A DNA stretch of 5,731 nucleotides from Streptosporangiaceae bacterium (GTDB lineage: Bacteria; Actinomycetota; Actinomycetes; Streptosporangiales; Streptosporangiaceae): contig JASIBM010000592.1 of NCBI GenBank assembly GCA_030045175.1, positions 1-5,731 on the forward strand, read 5' to 3'. Below are positions 1-5,328 of this stretch, piece after piece. Under the pieces are notes generated by a model. The model did not search any database. It was not told the DNA's origin and was given only the letters and a program-made list of their open reading frames with translations. A program made the translations under genes and the position numbers. Each line of letters begins with the position of its first letter. Within the stretch, counting starts at the first letter, position 1.

Positions 1-1503
1 GCGGTCGCGTTCTTGTCGGGAGAGCTGACCCAGCGCCAGATCGGCGTCGGGTACTCAGCGCTCATGGATCTGGTCACGCCGGCCGAGGCGGCTACTCAGC
101 CGGTGCTCACGCTGACCGAGGCCGACGCCGCCTTCGAGGCGATCGGAGCCCTTGCGGGGCCGGGTTCGGCGGCACAGCGCCGTGGCCTGCTCGCCGACCT
201 CATCGGCCGGGCGACCGAGGCCGAGCGAGGTTTCCTGTTCCGGCTGATCGCTGGTGATTTGCGGCAGGGCGCGCTGGAAGGCGTCATGACCGAGGCGGTA
301 GCCCGCGCGGCGGGCGTCGCTGTCACCGAGATCCGGCGCGCGTACCAGCTTCGCGGCTCGCTCCAGGCCGTCTCCGGGGCGGCGCTCGCCGCCGCGAACG
401 GCGGGTGCGGGCCGCAGGCCGTCACCGCGGCGCTCCGCGCGTTCACGCTCCGGGTCGGTCAGCCGGTCAAGCCGATGCTGGCCGCGTCGGCGCCCGACGT
501 CGCCGCCGCCATCGGGAAGATCTCGCTTGCCGCCATCGAGTGGAAGATCGACGGCATCAGGGTCCAGGTGCACAGGGACGGCCCGCGGGCATGGGTGTTC
601 ACCAGGACCCTCGATGACATCACCGAGCGGGTGCCGGAGATCGTGGCGATCGCGTTGTCGCTGCACGCTGACACGGCGGTGATCGATGGCGAGGTTGTCG
701 CGTTGTACCCGGACGGGCGGCCCCGGCCCTTCCAGGTGACGTCGGCCCGGGTCGCCAGCGAACTGGCGCCTGAACCTGTCCCGCTCACGGCGTTTCTTTT
801 CGACCTGCTGCACGTGGACGGGCGCGACCTGATCGATGAGCCCGCCGGCGCGCGCTTCCAGCGGCTCGCCGACGTCGTCCCGGCCGAGTTGCTGATCCCG
901 CGCGTCGTCACGTCAGACGTGCAGGAGGCTGCCGCCTTTCTCGGCGATGCGCTCGGCCGTGGCCACGAGGGCGTCGTCGTGAAAGCGGTGCACGCGCCCT
1001 ACCGCGCGGGCCGAAGGGGCAGCGACTGGATCAAGGTCAAGCAGCGAACCACCCTTGACCTGGTCATCTTGGCTGCCGAGTGGGGTCACGGCCGCAGGCG
1101 AGGCTGGTTGTCGAACCTGCACCTCGGTGCCAGGGATCCGGCTAGCGGCCGGTTCGTCATGCTGGGCAAGACGTTCAAGGGACTCACCGACGCGATGCTG
1201 CGCTGGCAGACCGAGCGCCTGCTCGAGCTGGCCGAGTCACCGGAAGACGGCGAGCTGCTGCGATCCGAACCGGGCCAGGAGGCTGGTGCCGCCGCAGGCC
1301 CGCGGTACGGTGTCGTCCGGGTTCGCCCGGAACTGGTCGCGGAGATCGCGTTCGACGGAGTCCAGGCCAGCAAGCGCTACCCGGGCGGGGTGACGCTGCG
1401 GTTCGCCCGGGTGCTTGGCTATCGCCCGGACAAGCCAGCCGACGAGGCCGACACCATCGACACCGTCCGCGCGCTGTGGTCGGGCGAGATCGCGGATTCC
1501 TAA
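1..1503 (+). CDS. ligB: ATP-dependent DNA ligase (LigB type), 5' end outside window
   Basis: Seals nicks in duplex DNA in the cytoplasm through a lysyl-AMP intermediate, using ATP. It is accessory to the essential NAD-dependent LigA in actinobacteria. The frame is open from base 1, and the first residues (AVAFLSGEL.QRQIGVGY) match the interior of the family's N-terminal domain. The TTG at 13 is therefore not the start, and I estimate about 45 residues are missing compared with the ~507-residue M. tuberculosis LigB. Nucleotidyltransferase motifs appear in order: motif I EWKIDGIR with the adenylated Lys codon at 544-546 (visible residue 182), motif III DGEVVAL, IIIa FDLLHVDG, motif IV EGVVVKA and motif V DWIKVK. 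An OB-fold follows, with KTFKGLTDAML and YPGGVTLRFARV near the C-terminus. Stop TAA at 1501-1503; a perfect inverted repeat begins 3 nt later. The catalytic set is intact. The symbol follows mycobacterial usage; E. coli LigB is an unrelated NAD enzyme. Confidence 0.95.
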   Translation, partial: AVAFLSGELTQRQIGVGYSALMDLVTPAEAATQPVLTLTEADAAFEAIGALAGPGSAAQRRGLLADLIGRATEAERGFLFRLIAGDLRQGALEGVMTEAVARAAGVAVTEIRRAYQLRGSLQAVSGAALAAANGGCGPQAVTAALRAFTLRVGQPVKPMLAASAPDVAAAIGKISLAAIEWKIDGIRVQVHRDGPRAWVFTRTLDDITERVPEIVAIALSLHADTAVIDGEVVALYPDGRPRPFQVTSARVASELAPEPVPLTAFLFDLLHVDGRDLIDEPAGARFQRLADVVPAELLIPRVVTSDVQEAAAFLGDALGRGHEGVVVKAVHAPYRAGRRGSDWIKVKQRTTLDLVILAAEWGHGRRRGWLSNLHLGARDPASGRFVMLGKTFKGLTDAMLRWQTERLLELAESPEDGELLRSEPGQEAGAAAGPRYGVVRVRPELVAEIAFDGVQASKRYPGGVTLRFARVLGYRPDKPADEADTIDTVRALWSGEIADS

Positions 1504-1506
1504 CAG

Positions 1507-1560
1507 AGCTTACGTTTTAACCTCGCCCTGCCTGGCAGTGCTCGGGTTAAAACGTAAGCT
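1507..1560. repeat. Perfect 16-bp inverted repeat between ligase and malic enzyme genes
   Basis: The left arm AGCTTACGTTTTAACC (1507-1522) is the exact reverse complement of the right arm at 1545-1560, separated by 22 nt. The spacer contains a smaller palindrome, CTGCC-T-GGCAG, at 1528-1538. The arms are AT-rich in a very GC-rich region. The element starts 3 nt after the ligase stop and ends directly at the malic-enzyme Shine-Dalgarno sequence. The position fits a terminator or 3' stabilising hairpin for the ligase mRNA, but no T-tract follows. It could equally be an operator for a dimeric regulator, or a 5' leader hairpin affecting malic-enzyme translation. The structure is certain; the function is inferred. 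Confidence 0.85.
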
Positions 1561-1566
1561 AAGGGG
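1561..1566 (+). promoter_or_regulatory. Ribosome binding site of malic enzyme gene
   Basis: AAGGGG lies 4 nt before the ATG at 1571, a rather short spacing. It decides the start: the in-frame TTG at 1415 lies inside the ligase gene, and the in-frame GTG at 1538 lies in the hairpin loop with no Shine-Dalgarno sequence. The malic-enzyme N-terminus also aligns from this ATG. Confidence 0.7.
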
Positions 1567-1570
1567 CACG

Positions 1571-3313
1571 ATGGCGACGCTGTGGCTGGATGACGACGGC
1601 AAGTGGCACACCAGCCTGCGCGGCCGTCAGATACTGTCCGACCCACGGCTGAACCGGGGCACGGCCTTCAGTGACGCCGAGCGCCACCAGCTCGGCCTGA
1701 CCGGCCTGATACCGCCTGCGCACGTGACCTTGGACCAGCAGGTCCACCGGGTATACGCGCAGTATCAGCGGCAGCGCGACGACCTGGCGCGCAACGTGAT
1801 GCTGACCGAGATGCACGACAGGAACGAGGTCCTGTTCTACCGGCTGCTTATCACGCACCTCACCGAGATGCTGCCGATCGTGTACACGCCCACGATCGGC
1901 CAGGCGATCAAGAGCTACAGCCATGAGTACCGCAGGCCTCGCGGGGTCTACCTATCGGTCGACCATCCTGAGCTGATCGAGGAGTCGTTGCTGGCCACCG
2001 GCCAGGCCGGGCCCGACGTCGACGTGATCGTGGCGACCGACGCCGGGGCGATACTCGGCATCGGCGACTGGGGGGTGGGCGGCATCCACATCGCGGTCGG
2101 GAAGCTGGCCGTCTACACCGCCGCGGGCGGCATCGACCCTAACCGGACGCTACCGGTGATGCTCGACGTCGGCACCGACCGGCAGAGCCTGCTCGACGAC
2201 CCGTTGTACATAGGCAACCGGCATCCGCGCGTCGGTGCCGACGAGTACGACGAGTTCATCGACGCCTTCGTGGCCGCCGTGCAGAAGCTGTTCCCCCGGG
2301 CGATGCTGCACTGGGAGGACATCGGCCTGAGCAACGCGTGGCGCCTGCTCAACAGGTACCGCGACACGTTTCTCACCTTCAACGACGACATCCAGGGGAC
2401 CGGCGCGGTGAACCTGGCCGCGGCACTGGCCGCGGTCCGGGCGACCGGTAGCGCGCTGGGTGATCACCGGATCGTGATCTTCGGCGCGGGCACGGCCGGA
2501 ACGGGCATCGCGGAGCAGCTACGCAGCCAGATGATCGCGGACGGCTGCACGGCCGAAGAGGCGACGCGCCGATTCTGGGCACTTGACAGGCAGGGCCTGC
2601 TCACCAACGACATGCCCGGGCTCAGCCCGGCGCAGCTCTCGTGGGCCAGGGATCCCGCCGAGGTGTCCGGCTGGCGCCGTAACACCGACCTGTACCCTTC
2701 CGGGGGGACGAGCCTCTCGAACCCCCCGCCGGGCGGGATCGACCTGCTCGAGGTCGTCAGCCGGGTGCACCCGACCATCTTGATCGGGACGTCGACGCGA
2801 TCGGGCGCCTTCTCCCGCGAGATCGTCTGCGAGATGGCGGCCCACGTGGACCGCCCGGTGATCTTGCCCATGTCCAACCCGACCGAGCTGGCCGAGGCGA
2901 CTCCGGCCGACCTCATCGGCTGGACCGACGGCCGCGCCCTGGTCGCGACCGGCAGCCCGTTTGAGCCGGTGGACCACGGCGGCCACCGCTACGTGATCGG
3001 GCAGGCCAACAACGCCCTGGTGTTCCCCGGCATCGGGCTCGGCGTGATCGCCTCGCGGGCCGCCAGGGTGACCGACGGAATGCTCGCGGCCGCCGCGCAC
3101 GCGGTCGCCGGCCTCACCGACGCGACGTCTCGCGGCGCGCCGCTGCTTCCGCCAGTCTCCGAGCTCCGCGAGACTTCCGCGGCCGTCGCCGCCGCGGTCG
3201 TGCGGGCCGCCTGGCGCGACGGGGTCGCCAGGACGATGCTCGACGGGGATCTCATCCGGCACGTCAGGTCGCTGATGTGGGAACCCGCCTACCAGCCGAT
3301 TGTGCTCGAGTAG
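1571..3313 (+). CDS. maeA: NAD-dependent malic enzyme (malate dehydrogenase, decarboxylating)
   Basis: Converts L-malate to pyruvate and CO2 with reduction of NAD(P)+, a cytoplasmic link between the TCA cycle and pyruvate. The product is 580 residues, close to E. coli MaeA (565). Motifs from the ATG at 1571: RGRQILSDPRLNRGTAF (17-33), the YTPTIG motif with catalytic Tyr105, VGKLAVYTAAGGIDP with catalytic Lys178, metal ligands Glu249, Asp250 (HWEDIG) and Asp273 (FNDDIQGT), the Rossmann loop GAGTAG (305-310), LPMSNPTELAEATPADLI, ALVATGSPF and NNALVFPGIGLGVIAS. The segment DRQGLLTNDMPGL resembles the E. coli MaeA equivalent rather than NADP-type animal enzymes, so NAD is the likelier cofactor (inference). 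Compared with E. coli MaeA as I recall it, there is an extra stretch of about 14 residues near 374-389, rich in Pro, Gly and Ser. No operon partner is apparent; the inverted repeat at 1507-1560 separates it from the ligase gene. Confidence 0.95.
   Translation: MATLWLDDDGKWHTSLRGRQILSDPRLNRGTAFSDAERHQLGLTGLIPPAHVTLDQQVHRVYAQYQRQRDDLARNVMLTEMHDRNEVLFYRLLITHLTEMLPIVYTPTIGQAIKSYSHEYRRPRGVYLSVDHPELIEESLLATGQAGPDVDVIVATDAGAILGIGDWGVGGIHIAVGKLAVYTAAGGIDPNRTLPVMLDVGTDRQSLLDDPLYIGNRHPRVGADEYDEFIDAFVAAVQKLFPRAMLHWEDIGLSNAWRLLNRYRDTFLTFNDDIQGTGAVNLAAALAAVRATGSALGDHRIVIFGAGTAGTGIAEQLRSQMIADGCTAEEATRRFWALDRQGLLTNDMPGLSPAQLSWARDPAEVSGWRRNTDLYPSGGTSLSNPPPGGIDLLEVVSRVHPTILIGTSTRSGAFSREIVCEMAAHVDRPVILPMSNPTELAEATPADLIGWTDGRALVATGSPFEPVDHGGHRYVIGQANNALVFPGIGLGVIASRAARVTDGMLAAAAHAVAGLTDATSRGAPLLPPVSELRETSAAVAAAVVRAAWRDGVARTMLDGDLIRHVRSLMWEPAYQPIVLE
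2701..2728 (+). other. Strong GC hairpin inside the malic enzyme coding sequence
   Basis: CGGGGGG (2701-2707) can pair with CCCCCCG (2722-2728). Inside it, CGAG (2709-2712) pairs with CTCG (2716-2719) around a 3-nt loop. The DNA encodes part of the Pro/Gly/Ser-rich insertion (about residues 376-388). The complementarity is directly visible; any role in pausing or slippage is speculation. Confidence 0.6.
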
Positions 3314-3330
3314 CCAAGGCGGGCGACTCC

Positions 3331-3370
3331 AAGATATTACCTAAATAAGGTCTTAACCTGATATAGTAGC
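3331..3370 (+). promoter_or_regulatory. AT-rich island, possible promoter/operator for DUF2752 gene
   Basis: This is the most AT-rich stretch between the malic enzyme stop and the DUF2752 gene. It holds TATAGT (3362-3367), five of six matches to the sigma-70 -10 consensus. There is only a weak -35 candidate, TTACCT at 3337-3342, with a 19-nt spacer. Alternating half-sites ACCT (3339), AGGT (3348) and ACCT (3356) make overlapping short inverted repeats, and GATAT occurs at 3333 and again at 3360. This fits a promoter overlapped by a regulator site and predicts a leader of roughly 120 nt. Function is inferred from composition and position only. Confidence 0.4.
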
Positions 3371-3497
3371 CAGATGGGCACTCGGGCGTAGTAGTTTGTT
3401 AATGCCACCGATACACAAAAAGGATCCCGAGCCATGCCCTGAGCACGTACGATGCGCTCCATCCAGTTCCCGATGTTCAGGCAGGGGCGGCAGAGCA
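3371..3497 (+). other. Probable untranslated leader of the DUF2752 gene
   Basis: Between the putative promoter and the GTG start I see no conserved RNA family. A five-codon open frame starting at ATG 3374 (MGTRA, stop TAG at 3389-3391) has no Shine-Dalgarno sequence. CTCGGG (3381-3386) could pair with CCCGAG (3426-3431), a weak long-range stem. AGGGGCGG at 3483-3490 is the likely ribosome binding site for GTG 3498. The frame is open upstream to 3396, but that part (Cys, Pro, Ser and Arg rich) does not look like the family's N-terminus and lacks a ribosome binding site. Confidence 0.35.
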
Positions 3498-3908
3498 GTG
3501 ATTATTCGGAGGACCTACTCGGTACCTGAGCGCCTGACCATGTTCAGCGCGGCGTGCGGCGCCATCGGCGCTGTGTACCCGACGATCATGGCTCACGACG
3601 GGAACCATGGCATCCCGTGCCCGCTCTACGCGCTCACCGGCATCCCATGCCCGTTCTGCGGTCTCACGACCGCGACCGTGGCACTGGCGCACGGTGAGTG
3701 GCTGAAGGCGGCCGAGACCAGCCCGCTCGCCTGCCTGGTCGCGATCATGGCGGCTTGCACGGCGCCGGTGCTCGTGGCGAGGGCCACCGGCTTGGCCTCG
3801 GGACCACGGCCAGTGTCGGACCGGACTCGCCGGCGCATCACCAAGGGCGCTTACGTCGTCGTGGCGCTTAGCTGGGTGTTCCAGCTACATCGGTTCGGAA
3901 TTATCTAA
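3498..3908 (+). CDS. DUF2752 family small membrane protein
   Basis: The product is 136 residues from GTG 3498, chosen because AGGGGCGG precedes it by 7-10 nt. ATG 3540 (residue 15) is the alternative but has no well-spaced Shine-Dalgarno sequence. The DUF2752 signature is clear: CPLYALTGIPCPFCGLTTA (41-59) followed by ALAHGEWLKAA and SPLA. The CPxCG core is complete. The residue usually Arg in 'CGxTR' forms of the family is Thr here, a variant I believe occurs in other actinobacteria. Probable membrane segments lie at about 16-31, 77-98 and 117-130, with a basic stretch DRTRRR at 108-113 before the last. The function of the family is unknown; paired Cys-Pro motifs could bind metal or form disulfides (inference). 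An RDD gene follows in the same direction after 64 nt, so co-transcription is plausible. Confidence 0.85.
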   Translation: MIIRRTYSVPERLTMFSAACGAIGAVYPTIMAHDGNHGIPCPLYALTGIPCPFCGLTTATVALAHGEWLKAAETSPLACLVAIMAACTAPVLVARATGLASGPRPVSDRTRRRITKGAYVVVALSWVFQLHRFGII

Positions 3909-3926
3909 CGCAACCCCCCCGCGTAC

Positions 3927-3951
3927 TGCCTGCCACCGGGGCCGGCAGGCA
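3927..3951 (+). other. Stem-loop between DUF2752 and RDD genes
   Basis: TGCCTGCC (3927-3934) is perfectly complementary to GGCAGGCA (3944-3951) around a 9-nt loop. It begins 19 nt after the DUF2752 stop and ends just before the RDD ribosome binding site. No T-tract follows. It could be a weak terminator, an mRNA processing or stability element, or an attenuator setting relative expression of the two genes. Seven consecutive C residues lie just upstream at 3914-3920. Confidence 0.5.
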
Positions 3952-3955
3952 ACTC

Positions 3956-3963
3956 AGGAAAGG
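3956..3963 (+). promoter_or_regulatory. Ribosome binding site of RDD gene
   Basis: AGGAAAGG lies 9 nt before ATG 3973. It overlaps AGGTAACCT (3961-3969), a short near-palindrome, and is followed by ACCTCC just before the start codon, a sequence that itself resembles anti-Shine-Dalgarno. Confidence 0.6.
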
Positions 3964-3972
3964 TAACCTCCC

Positions 3973-4437
3973 ATGGCCTATCAAGGCACTCCAGGCTACT
4001 CAGGCGCACCAGGGTACCCAAGCGCCCCAGCCGCTGCATACTCCGACTGGATCACCAGGGTCGGCGCGTACCTGATCGACGCCGCGCCCATCATCGCCGT
4101 CTGGATCGTCTTCGAGATCCTTGCCGTGGCCGTCGGCAGCGTGGCGTTCGCCGTCATCTTGTACCTGCTCGCAGCCGTCGGCTCGATCGGTTACGGGGTC
4201 TGGAACCGCTGGATACTTGGCGGCCAGGGCCAGACCATCGGCAAGAAGCAGCTCAAGATCAAGCTCGTCAGCGAGGAGACCGGCGAGCCGATCGGCACCC
4301 TGAACGCATTCATCCGTGACATTTGCCACATCGTTGATGAAGTCATCTGCTACGTCGGCTTCCTCTTCCCGCTCTGGGACCCCAAGCGCCAGACCCTGGC
4401 CGACAAGATCATGAAGACCATCGTCATCCCGGCCTGA
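3973..4437 (+). CDS. RDD family membrane protein
   Basis: An integral membrane protein of 154 residues with a single RDD domain. The diagnostic Arg29 and Asp36 lie in RVGAYLIDAAPI at the start of the first helix. GQGQTIGKKQLKIKLV (85-99) is the typical cytoplasmic loop, RDICHIVD (115-122) follows, and FPLWDPKRQTLADK (132-145) is the usual C-terminal signature. Membrane segments are about 34-55, 57-77 and 117-135. The first 25 residues are a low-complexity tail with PGY repeats (TPGYSGAPGYPSAP), a common cytoplasmic extension of actinobacterial RDD proteins. The family's molecular function is mostly unknown; some members have been linked to ion transport or stress. It lies 64 nt downstream of the DUF2752 gene, with which it may form a two-gene unit ending at the 4461-4495 hairpin. 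Confidence 0.92.
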   Translation: MAYQGTPGYSGAPGYPSAPAAAYSDWITRVGAYLIDAAPIIAVWIVFEILAVAVGSVAFAVILYLLAAVGSIGYGVWNRWILGGQGQTIGKKQLKIKLVSEETGEPIGTLNAFIRDICHIVDEVICYVGFLFPLWDPKRQTLADKIMKTIVIPA

Positions 4438-4460
4438 TCAGACCGGCTTATCTCTGATCG

Positions 4461-4495
4461 AGGAGCCCGCGAGTGCCTGGCGCTCGCGGGCTCCT
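4461..4495. terminator. Probable bidirectional terminator between convergent genes
   Basis: AGGAGCCCGCGAG (4461-4473) pairs perfectly with the reverse complement at 4483-4495. One G-U and two further G-C pairs can extend the stem to a 3-nt loop at 4477-4479. It sits 23 nt after the RDD stop (+) and 20 nt beyond the dehydrogenase stop (-). There is no T-tract on either strand, as is common in high-GC actinobacteria. Confidence 0.8.
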
Positions 4496-4515
4496 GGCTG
4501 GGTGGCGGCGCTTTG

Positions 4516-5328
4516 TTATGCCTGCGGGTGGTCGTCCTTTCCGAGCGCGGTCGCCGAGGCCCGGCCGAAGATCGCGATGGCGGCCCGCCTTGGCGCCAGG
4601 CGTTGCAGCGCGAACGCCGTGAACTGGTTCAGCCGGCCGGGCACCACGCGGAAGCCATGGCCGAGCGCCTCGATCGCGGTCGCGGCCACCTCCTGCGGCG
4701 ACGTCGAACCCGGAGCATCACGGCTGGCGGCCAGCTGGTAGCCAGGCGTGCTGACCGCGCCAGGGCAGACGGTGAGCACGTCGACGCCGAGGTGCCTGTG
4801 CTCGGCCCAGAGCGCCTCGCCGAGCGCGATCAGGAACGCCTTGGTCGCGCTGTAGGCCGCGAGCGCGGGCACGCCTTGCAGGCCAGCGAGTGAGGAGACG
4901 AAGACGATCCCGCCCTGCCCGCGGCCGGCCATCGCAGGCAGGAAGTGATGCGCGAGCAACGCGCTGGCCCGGCAGTTGAGGTCAACGGCTGAGGCGACCT
5001 GGGATGCCTCCGCGTCAAGGAACCGACCGGACGGGGCCAGCGCCGCGTTCGCGACGACCAAGCCGACCTGCCGCGGCGAGGCCACGCTCACGACCTGGTC
5101 GATGGTCGCCAGGTCGGCTAGGTCGGCGGCGATCGGGACGACCTCGACAGCTCGCTCACGGCGGAGCCTGGCGGCGGTCTCCTCAAGCGGCTCCAGGCGG
5201 CGCGCCACCAGCAGGAGGTTCACCCCGCGTCGCGCGATCTCATCGGCGAAGGCCGCGCCGAGGCCCTGCGAGCCGCCAGCGACCAGTGCCCACGGGCCAT
5301 AGCGGCGCGCGAACTGATGCATGTTCAC
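4516..5328 (-). CDS. Classical short-chain dehydrogenase/reductase (SDR)
   Basis: An NAD(P)-dependent oxidoreductase with a Rossmann fold; the product is 270 residues from GTG 5328. The cofactor loop is GGSQGLG (18-24, an AGGSxGxG form of TGxxxGxG). ARR after the second strand (42-44) favours NADPH by its positive charge (inference). D69 is in AADL, and NAA (94-96) replaces the usual NNAG. Catalytic residues Asn118, Ser146 (VSSLAG), Tyr159 and Lys163 (YSATK) are all present, and PGAVSTPGY follows at 189-197. The opening RYGPWALVAGGS resembles the 17-beta-hydroxysteroid dehydrogenase type 12/3-ketoacyl-CoA reductase branch, so a lipid or steroid-like substrate is possible, though unproven. The GTG start overlaps the upstream gene's TGA (GTGA). 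ATG 5322 (residue 3), 2 nt past that stop and 9 nt after GGCGGG, is an equally good start. Coupled expression with the EXPERA gene is likely. Confidence 0.93.
   Translation of the reverse strand: MNMHQFARRYGPWALVAGGSQGLGAAFADEIARRGVNLLLVARRLEPLEETAARLRRERAVEVVPIAADLADLATIDQVVSVASPRQVGLVVANAALAPSGRFLDAEASQVASAVDLNCRASALLAHHFLPAMAGRGQGGIVFVSSLAGLQGVPALAAYSATKAFLIALGEALWAEHRHLGVDVLTVCPGAVSTPGYQLAASRDAPGSTSPQEVAATAIEALGHGFRVVPGRLNQFTAFALQRLAPRRAAIAIFGRASATALGKDDHPQA

Noticed and set aside
13..15. TTG as the ligase start
   Set aside because: The frame is open to base 1, and the upstream codons AVAF match the interior of the ligase N-terminal domain, so the gene begins before the window.
55..813. 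Long open frame on the minus strand (252 codons) opposite the ligase gene
   Set aside because: Rich in Arg, Gly, Asp and Pro with no recognisable domain. It is antisense to an intact ligase frame, as expected of GC-rich DNA with strong third-position bias.
1415..1570. N-terminal extension of malic enzyme from an upstream TTG
   Set aside because: It would overlap the ligase gene and read through the hairpin, and it has no ribosome binding site. The conserved N-terminus starts at ATG 1571.
2519..3262. Long open frame on the minus strand (247 codons) opposite the malic enzyme gene
   Set aside because: Low-complexity composition without motifs; fully overlaps a gene with all catalytic motifs intact.
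3914..3920. Run of seven C residues as a phase-variable tract
   Set aside because: It lies between genes, not in a coding frame or promoter spacer, and is short for slippage in a GC-rich genome.
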